Below are positions 24,053 to 34,145 of a stretch of 64,000 bases of DNA, one piece after another (position 1 is the stretch's first letter; every line of letters starts with the position of its first letter). The DNA lies in contig CP136069.1 of assembly GCA_032622095.1 (NCBI GenBank), positions 128,883,123 through 128,947,122 of the forward strand. The letters run 5' to 3'. The DNA comes from Siphonodentalium dalli (lineage: Eukaryota > Mollusca > Scaphopoda > Gadilida > Siphonodentaliidae). Both the position numbers and the translations under genes were made by a program. The notes under the pieces were generated by a model, which was not told where the DNA came from, did not search any database, and worked only from the letters and a program-made list of their open reading frames with translations.

Positions 24053-24395
24053 ATGGAGAAATTCAAGTGCCACACGTGTAACATTGGATTCGACTCCTTC
24101 TCACATAGTATAGAGCATTTTAAAGTGACTCATGCATGGCGACAATATACTAAAGATTAGAAATCTAGAACTTAATATGATGACGGGGAAGATTGGCTAC
24201 AGAACGCATAATTTTAATGTTGTGCCGAATGTGGTTAGCAGTGAGGACAAAGTTATTAAGGTCGGATCGAGCGACCCCGGTGCATTAACCATTAACATAT
24301 TAAAAGTTGACAGAGCCGACAATTCAACAAATATCGGTAATATAAATAGATGTACATTCAGCAGTCCGTTGAGCAAAAAGTGTTCTTACCTGTGA
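24053..24395 (+). pseudogene. Zinc-finger-like ORF fragment in the 4.8-kb element
   Basis: An ATG at 24053, six bases after a CTTTCAG acceptor-like site (and CATTCAAG), opens 35 codons ending at TAG (24158-24160). They hold a canonical C2H2 finger: C6, C9, H22, H27 (C-x2-C-x12-H-x4-H). A second frame, offset by one base, starts at 24132 and runs 87 codons to 24395. It begins right after the finger's last His and continues with a protein-like pattern (ILKIRNLELN..TGKIGYRTHNF). The two frames look like one protein broken by a one-base change near 24130. This may be the only remnant of the element's own gene, or a captured exon. No transposase catalytic domain is seen. Confidence 0.45.
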
Positions 24396-24791
24396 ACAAA
24401 ACGAAAACAAACAGAACATCCGTGGACCAAAGATCCGAAAACATGAAACAAAACTGTAAAAAGATAAAACATAAACTGCACGATATAGTGTTCTCTTAAT
24501 CCGCAAAGCCACGACAGGACCAAGGACCATACAATAGGCTATTTTTTTCTAGTAGAATACAAAACGTAGACAATTAAATAATGAGTTAAATTCATATTTG
24601 AAAACAATTGCATGGTCTGATATATAGTTTTAGTGTTCAAGATATTTTTAAACGTGTATAGTAAATTTAAACATGCAGCATTTTAACATTTTCGGCGTTG
24701 TATTGGACCCCTATAGTGGTCAGATACGACCGTAATGATGGACAGAACACTATACTCGTAAACAAACCGAAGATAAAAATCATAATAATCA

Positions 24792-25060
24792 ACTACTGGT
24801 CGCCCAGTAAAGGCTCGTCCACAGACCTGCGTAATGCATGCGTGTACACGTAAGGGTGCGTATATAATGGCTGATCGATGGGTCTATATACGGAGGGATC
24901 ATCTAAGTGGTTAGCACTTGTCCTCCGATCCCTTTAAAATAGCCTATATATGTATTACATGTATTTTATATTAATGTACTATTTAGAGCAAATACAATCG
25001 GCCGAATTCTGGTCCCTGGTCTAGACCAGGGTTTCATGTAAACTATAGTCTAGACCAGGC
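24792..25060 (+). repeat. Left partner of the inner inverted repeat
   Basis: It shares CTCGTCCAC, CGTAAGGGTGCGTAT and the block TCGGCCGAATTCTGGTCCC with TGGTCTAGACCA, all found in inverse at 27065-27415. The spacing suggests a nested palindromic element of about 2.6 kb inside the 4.8-kb one, containing 25.06-27.06 kb. Confidence 0.65.
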
Positions 25061-25426
25061 CGAAACCACTGTGATCGCGATGTGTTACCCAGCTTCGAGG
25101 CGAGTAAGCTGGGATTATTGGTCAGCACTTGTCCGTATTCTCGTCTTTTTGAAACTCAGGTTTACGTAAACCAGGGTTTGCCTTCTTATTGTCATTCAAG
25201 CCTGTGTCGGTCTGTTCATAATTCGAACCATGTGGTAACGTACAAGTTCTGGTAACAGAAACATAAGTATTTTTTGGAAGCATTTATCTTTATGTTAACC
25301 AAATTGTAATTGTGTTATATTTGTATGTCGTGTAGAGTAAAGATTATAATTATATATGAACTGGAGAAAATTTAATATAATCCACAATTATGTGTGTTAT
25401 AGGTAATAGTCTGCAACTGAGACCTA

Positions 25427-26070
25427 GTCCCCCCCCCCCCCCCCGGTCTGAGATTTTTGTATAAACCGAGACTTGATCCTGAGACGAGAATAGCGAAGTC
25501 TGGTTTCGAGAATATATTTATGATGCAGAACTCTAATACGGATTATTAGTTTGATTGTAAGCCAGTCATTCGCACGATGGTGAATAGTTTGAGCAATCAC
25601 AAGCTGGCTTTTAACTGGACATTAGAAATGATCTAGTGTAACTGTGTTTTATATAATGTCACCTATCATAACTGTAACAATCATGCGTGCGTGTACCCCG
25701 GCAATTTGCTGTGGATGAGCATGGGCGATCCGGCATAACAGTGAATGGCACATCGGATTTTCATCTTGCATCGCATGGGCGGGATGCGGGCTTTCCCGGC
25801 GTATTCATAAAATGGACGTTGGAATGCGTCTTGATGGGGATTACTCGTACCGCCCATTCACGTAGATTATTCCAGTATTTTGAACAAGAATAATACTGAT
25901 GTTTTAAGCAAACAAAAAACAGTAAAGACGAAAACAAATTACAAACAAAAAACAGAAAACAAATTATAAAAAACAAAACAAACAAAAAAACAAAAGAATT
26001 TGTTTTACAAAACATTAAAATAAAATGAAAAACATAACAAAAATAGAAAAAAAAAAAATCAAAATATATA
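25427..26070. other. Poly-C, GC-rich patch and A-rich patch
   Basis: A C run at about 25429-25444 is followed by AT-rich DNA. A GC-rich patch then lies at 25683-25870, with an open plus-strand frame of 68 codons of unknown nature. It is followed by strongly A-rich simple sequence (25905-26065). No domain is recognised in the open frame. The contrast in composition is the only reason to note it. Confidence 0.4.
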
Positions 26071-26154
26071 AATTTATGATTCTTTTATTTAAACGCATTT
26101 GTTGAAAAAGAAATACAAGAATGGAATTTACTATCTTGTGTCCCTAGAAATCTC

Positions 26155-26446
26155 GGGGGGCCTGGTGGTTCATTCGGTAGAGTGTCAGGTGCATTACACC
26201 GTCCCAGGCCGTCCAGCGCTGACGAAGCTGGTTCGAACCCCGTCATATGGAGGGTGACCGGAATCGTGTATCTGGGCAAGTTTGTCAGTTGCTTTCCGGG
26301 GATCGGTGGTTTCTACACGCAGTGAGACGATTTCTCGGTGGAATTAAGCCTCTGTGCATGTGGTCTTTCCTCCACCCGTAAAATTGACAACGTCGTGTGT
26401 GGCCTAGCGGCTAGATCGACGATAAACCCTAACAAACTAAACCAAA
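26155..26446 (+). mobile_element. tRNA-derived SINE with 13-bp TSD
   Basis: The unit starts GGGGGGCCTGGTGGTTCA. It has an A-box-like TGGTTCATTCGGTAGAG near 26165 and a good B box GGTTCGAACCC near 26231, spaced as in a tRNA. A tRNA-unrelated body and a short AAACC-rich tail follow. The duplication CCCTAGAAATCTC stands on both sides (26142-26154 and 26447-26459), the mark of LINE-driven integration. It is presumably transcribed by RNA polymerase III from the internal boxes. The minus-strand open frame here (a GFEPASSALDG-type peptide) is the familiar false translation of such SINEs. Confidence 0.9.
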
Positions 26447-27064
26447 CCCTAGAAATCTCTGAGAAATTCTTATTTTAACGTACATTTTGTTAATCGTCCT
26501 TGTTCCAATAATGTCTTACCATTTGGATTCTTGGAAATTGGAATGATGGCAACTGAAATGATGGGCGCAATTGTTTTAGCCCATTATATGTTTGGGTCGA
26601 GATTTAAAAGGGCGGTCTCTGAGACTGATTATTCGGTGCATGGGGAGGTGATATAAACAATGTATAGCCACTTATAGGCCATGGGTGGTTCCATCGGCCG
26701 TGAAACAAGTTTTTTTTACTCAACTAAAACATTTACTTAAACCGCTGACATCAAAATAGGTTATCATAATAAATAAACATAAAGGTAGGGTCGTGGCGAC
26801 ATGTGAACTTGGGGTGTCTCACCCCCCCCCCCCCCAAATTAGGATGGAGCGGATTGGAAATATGGACAACACCCCACCATCCACATGGAGACACTCTAAT
26901 CACATGCCTGTAAAGACGACACACCGCGCGTGTTCGGTGATAACCCGTTACATTAATGCTCAACTATTCGCGACGTGAACGCAATCATATTGTTCGAGCA
27001 CCAAGCGTGCCTTTGTCCGTCGATACACCGATCGTCGTTGATTGAACAATAATCCGCATAATCT

Positions 27065-27415
27065 AAATCGAGACCTGGTGGTTTCGCGAGACCAGGTCCA
27101 GACATGGAACACCGTGATTATTAGGGTGGTCTAGACCAGGGACCAGAATTCGGCCGATAATGTTTAAACTACAGACGATGTCTGTCAAGTGCGTCATGAT
27201 TTTGTCAAACAATCAAATACTTTATTCTTTCACCCATTAAACAAATTGCACAAATAAGGAAGATGTTATATAAATAGTCAAGCGGAAAGTTAATTCATGT
27301 CACTGAACGGTCTTGACACCGTGCGTAATGCATATAGACCCATCAACCATACGCACCCTTACGCATACACGCTTTACACAGGTACGTGGACGAGTCTTGA
27401 GATAGGCCTACATAA
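27065..27415 (-). repeat. Right partner of the inner inverted repeat
   Basis: This is the inverse counterpart of 24792-25060: TGGTCTAGACCA with GGGACCAGAATTCGGCCGA near 27130-27155, and ATACGCACCCTTACG near 27350. It supports a nested palindromic element. Confidence 0.65.
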
Positions 27416-28084
27416 TTATACATATATAATTATGTAGTAGATAAGCAATTTTATTGTTGCCGGAGTCCAAATCACGAACAAAACAATTAAATTTAGATTT
27501 GTCACATTTATTATTTATCCAACATCACGTGGTATATCTCCCAGAGAACGATTTAAAAAGAAAATTAGGTTAGTATTTATCCACACGATTCTGAGATAAC
27601 CCGTACACACAATCACAATCGTTGACATCTAAACCGTACATTTTTTAACAACACCACCTGTTGAAAAACAGTCACTATATCACGAAAAATGTATATTAAA
27701 GACAAGTGAAACTTCGTATGTGTTAGAGAAGGTTCCTAGTTCGCGATGGATGTTTTATTTGTTGAATTGCTTTGCTGAAACATTGTGAATACAATCCTAG
27801 ATGATTTATTTTTCTCGATTTTTTCTTTTTTTCACTTTTTACTTGGCATAAACCACGATCGTATCGTCGTCGTATGAAATCATTTTGCGAGCGACTTTCA
27901 GTGTACATAGAAACAAAATAATACAGAAACAACAACTGACTACATTGTCAATCCAAAAATCCGCGCATAATGTATTTATTAAGCAAAAAAGTGTGCCTAC
28001 CGCGACAACAACAATTCGAGCTCCGACGAAACCGGAAACGTCTAAACATGAGTCAGCCGTACTGATTCCAGACAGTGGTCATGA

Positions 28085-29787
28085 AGGGAGTTTAAATCAC
28101 AATTGAGATTTGTTTCAATATCTTCAGTAATAAGTGCGGTTTGCATTATACACGTGTCATCGGCGAACAGGCGCGTGACCGAAGTAATGGTATCGGCTAT
28201 GTCATTGATGTATATCATAAATAGAGTAGGGCCGATAACTTACCCTTGAGGGACACCAGCACCAATTGTTTTGTATGACGACAAGTCATTGTTAACCCTA
28301 ACTCTCTGCATACGGATATGGATATAACTACCGAACCACTTTAATAAGCTGCCAGAAATGCCATAGCGTTCAAGTTTCAGGAGTAGGCCGCGATGCCAAA
28401 CTTTGTCAAACGCCTTTGAGACATCACAAAAAACGCCACAGGTTGTCAGACCATCATCCGCCGCTTGCGATAATTTGTGATATATTTCTAATAGCTGTAA
28501 TTCGGTACTATGTCCAGGTAAGAAGCCAGATTGGTATTCACACAAGAGACTATTGTCGTGCAAATGACTAAAGACCTTTTTAAATATGATTTTTTCGAAA
28601 ACTTTGGCTATACAACATAACAGGGAATCTATAGTTATTTGCATCCCGTCTATCCCCTTTTTTGTAAATTGGAATAACATCGGCTTTTTTCCATTCAGAC
28701 GGGAAGATACATGAGTTAAGTGACTGGTTAAAAATTATCTTTAGTGGTTTACACACGGTAAATTTGGTTTCACGCAACATCCGGTTACTTATTTCATCAT
28801 GGCCAGTAGCTTTTCCAGATGGCAAGGCTTTCAGTATGGTTTGTATTTCAGACTCACTGGTAGTTAATGAGCTCAGTGTTTTCTTAGTTCTGACTCCGAA
28901 AGTAGGCAATTCGCCTGGTAAATTCGATATAAGACTATTTTTCATGAATGTTTCGTTAATAAATTCTGCTTTCTTGAGGTCATCTTCGATGACATCCCCC
29001 CGAGTCTAACAGGTCTGGTATGCTGGTATCCGAGTTGGAATTGTTTAAAAATTGTTTGGTGATTTTCCAGAAATATTTTGAGTTTTTTCCAATGTCAGGG
29101 AACAGTCAATCTTTTCCATGAACGTGGCCTTTGCAATTTTTTTCATATTATTTGCTTTATTTCGGGCGCGCTTATAAATGTCCCAATGGTGGGGTGTATT
29201 TTGTTTATGGCAATTTTTCTTATGCGATCACACTTTCTTATCTGAGTTCGCAATTTGGAGTCAACCCATGGTTTGTCATCTGTCCTAATTGTCGCCATGT
29301 GATTATGTATGCATGTTTTAGCTATGGAAAGGAAACTGTTAGTGAACTTCTCAACCATGTTGTTTACACAAGGTATGTCGTCGTCGCCACGGAGGTGACT
29401 AGGCCAGTCAGTGTTACTGATAATATTATTCATTTTCACAAAGTTCGCTTTGTTATAATTCCAGACACACCTTTTTTGGTAGGTTTGGAGACCATACGAT
29501 CACAGACAATTTCGACAGACGTTGCGCGATGGTCTGACACACCGGGCTCAAGTGCTGAGGGATTTTAAAAGCGCCGATACGGTATCAGAGATGATAATCG
29601 GATCAATCAGCGTGCGCGTTGTACCGTCTATGCGCGTCCGTTCGTCGATGACATTTTTAGTGTTAGCTCGTCCATGATATCCTGCAGTGAACCGGTCGGC
29701 TTAAGGAGGTCACAATTCAAGTCACCGACTACGACAATAGAGGGGTTTAGCGATAATGCTAGGTGTAGTGAAGACAACAGATATGCC
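28085..29787 (-). pseudogene. LINE piece 2: endonuclease end, linker and reverse transcriptase
   Basis: Reading leftwards on the minus strand: NPSIVVVGDLNCDLL (endonuclease catalytic GDLN block, about 29700-29740), a linker, then SGKATGHDEISNRML and WKKADVIPIYKKGD (about 28680-28850). After a frameshift near 28640 come the SGFLPGHST block, CDVSKAFDKVWHRG with the palm Asp residues, and GAGVPQG. An in-frame TAA follows (28240-28242) where Ser is usual, then INDIAD and RLFADDT with the catalytic FADD near 28156-28167. Domain order and spacing are normal for CR1-like ORF2. The stop and frameshifts make it inactive. Confidence 0.9.
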
Positions 29788-30552
29788 CAGAGGCGTTATT
29801 TCGCTAAAATCCGATTCAGATTCTGGTTTCAGATTACAGATTGGTCCCCGTACGACTTGGATCGGCAAAAGAACAGACCAGAAATTGGCAGAATCCGTAA
29901 ACGAACAGACCGTAATCTCAATTTCGTGGTAATCCGATTGGGATTCGGATTCCGATTACGGACTCAAATGTTCGTAATGTAAACAAACCGAGATTTCGCC
30001 ACCTCAGAGTTTAAAAACACAATGAAACATAAGAATCCGTCTCTTGTGTACAAATTATTGCAGAATATGAACAATCTATATCAAAGAATTTTAAATGCGG
30101 AGACAAATTTGTTTTATTGAATGTAAACTGGGAGAATATTACTGAAATTAGCCAAATAATAACGCTATTGATAGTAACGCTGGGGGAGCACTTCGGTTGA
30201 TGGCGAAGCAATTGCAAATCATTGTTGATTGTCACTTTCATATGTCCATTTCATAATTCCATCCTTAAAATACCGCCCGAACGCATGTCGATTTCGAATT
30301 CGGCGGATACGTCACCATTGACCGAATTCATATGAACCTGCATGGATATGTCTACTGCTGTGTCCGTTATTATAATGTTTCTTCTTATTCAAGAAATAGT
30401 AGGATTATATGGTATCGATGGATTATCAGATACACGTATGTACTATCATCTAGTCTTAAAGTTATAGCAATTTCATGTTTAACATGTTTTGTTTCGTTAA
30501 ATGCAGTCGTTTTGCACAATAGTCTCTGTATAGACAACAGACACATGTTCTA

Positions 30553-31230
30553 GGGACGTGGCTAGAAGTTTCCTCAAATTTCCGCCCATTGAACCAAACA
30601 TCAATCTCACAGGTTCGCAGAATTCAATTTGCTCCCCTTGGAAATATCCAATCTGACAAACACTAAGATTGGAAAATTACCAACTTTTACTGGTTGAAAA
30701 ATATCAGACAATGAGAACAATGCCAACCTATATATGGTGTCAAATTAATGTCCAACTAATGTTGTGTCATGCATGAAATTTCCGACTGCTGGAATGTACC
30801 AAAGTTTAGTTTAGATATATTTATTTCAAATATATGTCAAATTTAGATAACACATGATATATAACACATACATTTGTTTATACATACAAAGGAATTGGGG
30901 GACAAGTACTGACTCACTTAAGGGTACACCCTCTCCCATATGTTATTACACTAACAAAAAAGCAACATGGCTACCAAAACAAGTTGAACATATATACAGA
31001 TCACTGGACACCCCCTCTCCCGAGTTAGTCATAAGTTTGTATGTGTATTTATTTAAAATCGGGTTTGTTTGTTTGTTGCGTTTGTTGGCTTGTACGTATC
31101 ATTATTTGAAACAGTTAGTCAAAAATAATCCTGATTTCCCTCACGTATGACTGCACAGCTTAGCAAATTGTACCAAAGTTCGGGGTGGGGGTCGAGACAC
31201 CCAATCAACCCCTGTCGCCACGTCCCTGTT
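30553..31230. mobile_element. AGGGACGTGGC-ended element nested in the 1.84-kb element
   Basis: The left end AGGGACGTGGCTAG and the right end GCCACGTCCCT are inverted. Related ends close the repeats at 14270-15395 (GCCACATCCCT) and near 26785. It contains TTGGAAAAT/TTTCCAAC words like the 14.6-kb array. A LINE tail is inserted at 30807-31168. Confidence 0.55.
30807..31168 (-). mobile_element. 5'-truncated LINE tail with 12-bp TSD
   Basis: TGTACCAAAGTT flanks it at 30795-30806 and 31169-31180. On the minus strand it ends AATAAATATATCTAAACTA. The main LINE's own 3' end at 16613 has the same style (TTTAGTTTA on the plus strand, then TTTATT). It is therefore a short 3' copy of the same or a sister family, about 362 bp. 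Confidence 0.7.
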
Positions 31231-31624
31231 CAACTGACAAGTTTCGTGTGTTCTTCACAACATCTTTGGAATTTGATTCAGGAGGCCTAGAGCTGTCACG
31301 TTTAGATATGCTTGCCATCATCAATAAACACACTTTAACTTGAAAAAAAAAGATGCGATTAAGTCGGATTGGCAGCAAATTATGTGCCGTGTATATACAC
31401 ATAGAAGAAAAGCATGACTTTCACAACAAACATGAACTTTATAAATATAAGATACAAATAATACTTGTGTCAAATACATGAGCCATGTTTGACGCTGGGA
31501 GAACATTAAACATAGTTTCGGAGACCACGTGGATTTCAAAATCTGACCTAGAATCGGGAATTAGCCCCGCCCCCGTAATCGGCTTCGGATTCTCAATCCG
31601 GATTTTAGCGAAATTACGACTCTG

Positions 31625-32046
31625 TAGTTAGCTAGGCATTCGCGGTCCGATCCATACGTTACACATAATAGGAATTTGTCTCGGGCATTTACCTCGAACC
31701 ATAGCACATCATCATCAAAATGAAGCTCAGGAAGGGGCCGATAGGAAACCTTGTTTGAAAAATACACCGCGAAACCACCCTTTTTCTCTGTTTTGTCGTG
31801 CCGGATGGGCAATGAAAAGTTTGGAATTGAAAGTTTTTCATTTGGGAAATTTTCCTGGAGGTGTGTCTCAGTGAAACATAATACATCATATTCTTCAATA
31901 ATGTGCATGATACTTTCAAGCTTGTGTCGAATACTCCGAATATTGTAGTGAAAAATAGATATTGTTTGTAAGTCTTTTGGTCCTGGGTTTAAATGGACGT
32001 TGCCTGATATCAGTAACAATAGAGATAACGTGAGAGAGGATACCAT
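31625..32046 (-). pseudogene. LINE piece 1: 2A-like leader and endonuclease N-terminus
   Basis: The first ATG after an in-frame stop is at 32046. Residues 5-13 are a hydrophobic run (LTLSLLLLI), followed by SGNVHLNPGP (residues 14-23), a 2A-like ribosome-skipping motif. The endonuclease then begins: ISIFHYNIRSI, DVLCFTETHL (catalytic Glu) and GGFAVYF, ending at CVTY where the 1.84-kb element starts. 2A motifs at this place are known in CR1-like LINEs of some marine invertebrates. The usual acidic residues (D.E.NPGP) are N and H here, so activity is uncertain. This piece has no stop before the insertion. Confidence 0.85.
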
Positions 32047-32925
32047 GACATGTCTCAAGTTATAGTGTACGACACACGTTTATTTTCGGTAATCTATGGC
32101 GGCCGCTGTTCAAGCAATTGTAGAATTTGCCAACTGCCTCTTATCTCTATGCATTGTTATTTCAGCTACCATGGGCTATTACACTGATAAAAAGTTTGTA
32201 CTCTCTCGCGGTGGCTAGCATTTGGGTAATGTCAGTATTCTCGTCAGTTAGACATGGGTCAGTCTCAGATACATAGTGTAGGTTTGGTAAAGTATTCATA
32301 AGTGCACAAAACAAGCATACAAAATTCAATGGAATGATTTGGGATTCAGGCGAGGGCATATCTTCGTATATGGTACTTGGGGTGGGTGGTTTTAATTGAA
32401 TGGGGGACCCGCTACTCTTGGTGTGAATGGGGACAGATATATAGCTTGGGCCAGAATGTGTTATATAACCAATCTAACATGACACTCAACTGATCGTATG
32501 CATGATTCGTATCATACTTATTTTCATTAAATTGAAATTTAAACGAAATAACTATACTGATGGCAATTATACAAATGTGTACTAATATATGACTACTACA
32601 TTAATATTGGAGTCTTGGAGATTGTAATGGCTGGTTGTATTATAGTCCTAACAATTACAGTTATGTACCTAAGTTCAACTACTATTGGATTAATGTAACT
32701 GTCTTGTGTATGTACTATGTAATGTGGTTTGCATGTTTCTTCGATAATTAATTCATTAGAAGGAAAGTGACATGTACAAAGTACATCTATACATTGTTTT
32801 CGTGGCATCAAACGTTTAATAGATATTAACCACTTGAATGCGTCAATATATATACATCGTTGCTAATTAATATGGCGGCAAACACGCAATAATATTCGCG
32901 ATAGTTTATTATAACTGAAGTAAAA
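32047..32925. other. LINE 5' flank or hAT interior, no clear gene
   Basis: An open minus-strand frame at 32162-32359 starts MPSPESQIIPL. It could belong to the LINE 5' region because it lies just upstream of ORF2. It matches no ORF1 domain that I recognise. The remainder shows nothing. Confidence 0.4.
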
Positions 32926-33071
32926 TAGTGGACCGTCCGGAGAGTACCGGACCGGCGGCAAAAAAGCGGTCCGGTCCGGTCCAGTGACACCCGGTCCGGA
33001 CCGGACCGCGGTCCACCCTTGGACCGCGGACCGGAACGGTCCGGTCCAAAGCGGTCCGGTTCGCATCACTA
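32926..33071. repeat. GGTCCG-rich subterminal array of the hAT-like element
   Basis: More than ten GGTCCG/CGGACC hexamers lie in 145 bp, ending in GCATCACTA. It matches the array at 16254-16375 in inverse orientation. Such clusters are the usual binding sites of hAT transposases near their ends. Confidence 0.75.
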
Positions 33072-33079
33072 ATTGCTAG

Positions 33080-33554
33080 GTTATTTAACATAATATTCAC
33101 AAACTTGTGAAATGTGTGACTCGTAAAATGTAACTAGCCAATAGTATATCAAGCAAACATTTCGTTTCATCTAAAAGTTTTATGTTGTAAATGCTGACCA
33201 GAAACCATGATTATCACTTTGATTGCACGAATATGTGTTGCGTTCTAACTGTTGACTGCAATGGTGTTAATATTGTATTCTCTGCCAAACTTTTCTTGTC
33301 ACCCATCATAGTTTATCCTATCCAATGGGTGGTGGAAATTACATATTATGCCACCACCCATTGAAATGGAATCGAAACCCCACAAAAAGCACAGTGACAC
33401 CAACTAATGCATACATGTATTTTCCCCACCTCTAAACAAGTTTACATAATCGTGCGAATGAAGGAGCATATGACCTTATTCTTGTCCATTTGTATTGTCT
33501 TATTCTTTTGGAGATCCACTCGAAACTATCCAACATATTTACTTATAAATTAAG
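33080..33554. other. No gene seen; small hairpin
   Basis: A hairpin CAATGGGTGGTGG/CCACCACCCATTG lies near 33320-33363. The rest is unremarkable. Confidence 0.5.
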
Positions 33555-33558
33555 TTAA

Positions 33559-34141
33559 AGGGGTACTGTACGCCAAATGTTGTTGTTGGTTTCTATAGTC
33601 TCCGAGTCGGAGAATAAGGTAACAATTTTTTCATTATTTGAAATTCTGTTGAGTACGAAGTAGTGTTACGGATGACAAATTTACCGGAATGCAAAAATAC
33701 AAATTGTCGTTGTCGAGTAATTTTTGTACAGTTTTCAACCAAATGAATCAAATAAAAGTTATATTATAGGCATACTAGTCCCATATAATCATTTACGTTA
33801 TTGTATCGTCGCTAGTCAGTGAGTGGCTTGAGTGTTTTCCCCGTATCATCATAATATTTTAAGCGATCGTGTGTGCGATCGGTTTAACAATCCAGTATCC
33901 CTCAATTACTTTGTTTGATTACGGAAATTCGTAATTTAATTGACGCCATTTTATGGCTCCAGTCATAAATTCAATTTATATCAAATTATTAACTTTTAAA
34001 TTATTAAATATTAAGATAGCCTATTAACCTGAGCGTTTACAGAATACATCTTCGTCTCAAATTACTTATGTTTCTATATATTATCGATATTAGATCGTTG
34101 TTGTCACCGGAAATTTAATGAAAATGGCGTACAGTACCCCT
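33559..34141. mobile_element. TTAA-flanked MITE, copy 2 (intact)
   Basis: TTAA stands at 33555-33558 and 34142-34145. The ends are AGGGGTACTGTAC and its inverse, over 583 bp. It carries the full central part (GGCTCCAGTCATAAATTC) that is interrupted in copy 1, so it gives the uninterrupted reference. Non-coding. Confidence 0.9.
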
Positions 34142-34145
34142 TTAA

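Larger units (their letters stand above)
23293..28077. mobile_element. 4,785-bp TIR element with perfect 49-bp ends
   Basis: The ends are identical inverted repeats of 49 bp beginning CACTGTCTGGAATCAGTACG. They are flanked by a 7-bp duplication GTCATGA (23286-23292 and 28078-28084). Removing the element and one duplication restores the LINE reading (..SLHDWTARWL..). Perfect ends suggest a young insertion. Words related to GTACGGTTTAGA occur near both ends (about 23725 and 27637), as subterminal repeats. The superfamily is unclear: CACT ends suggest the CACTA/Chapaev group, but those give 2-4 bp duplications, and hAT or P gives 8. The inside holds a zinc-finger-like fragment, a nested inverted repeat and a SINE. 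Confidence 0.85.
29788..31624. mobile_element. 1.84-kb TIR element inside the LINE endonuclease
   Basis: The left end CAGAGGCGTTATTTCGCT and the right end (inverse CAGAGTCGTAATTTCGCT) enclose 1,837 bp. Subterminal AATCCGATT/CGGATT words are frequent on both sides. The CAGAG start resembles hAT ends, but I cannot see a clean 8-bp duplication. A second copy of one end is at 50040-50295. It separates endonuclease residues ending CVTY.. from those starting LWAYLLSSL. No transposase is visible. Confidence 0.7.
16613..32046 (-). mobile_element. CR1-like non-LTR retrotransposon, one copy split into four pieces
   Basis: The pieces occur in protein order on the minus strand: leader and endonuclease (31625-32046), endonuclease end and reverse transcriptase (28085-29787), reverse-transcriptase end (22760-23292) and C-terminal region (17109-17699). 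Then come a 3' UTR and an AATAAA-containing 3' end near 16613. The protein breaks exactly at the three inserted elements, so this is one insertion interrupted later. The summed LINE sequence is close to 4 kb. Stops and frameshifts show it is dead. ORF1 is not recognised; 32162-32359 has an open minus-strand frame of unknown nature. The 3' UTR shares its end (TTTAGTTTA.. on plus) with the tail at 30807. Confidence 0.8.
16254..33071. mobile_element. hAT-like element enlarged to 16.8 kb by nested insertions
   Basis: The left end TAGTGATGCGGACCGGACC and the right end (inverse, with A for the second variable G) lie in opposite orientation. They are flanked by a perfect 8-bp duplication ATTGCTAG at 16246-16253 and 33072-33079. 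Eight-base duplications are typical of hAT transposases. Both ends lead into GGACCG-rich subterminal repeats (16254-16375 and 32926-33071), as hAT elements often have. No transposase is visible, so it is non-autonomous. Taking out the LINE and its passengers would leave roughly 1-1.5 kb. The remaining interior (16376-16612 and 32060-32925) shows no gene. Confidence 0.75.

Noticed and set aside
26085-26279. Minus-strand ORF with GFEPASSALDG peptide as a gene
   Set aside because: This is the usual false translation of a tRNA-derived SINE.
26155-26446. Functional tRNA gene
   Set aside because: The A and B boxes are there, but the sequence does not fold into a complete tRNA by eye. It continues into a SINE body and is flanked by a 13-bp duplication.
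16254-33071. Reading the two GGACCG-rich arrays as unrelated satellite patches
   Set aside because: They are inverted, end in the same TAGTGATGCG word and are flanked by an exact 8-bp duplication, so a single element is the simpler reading.
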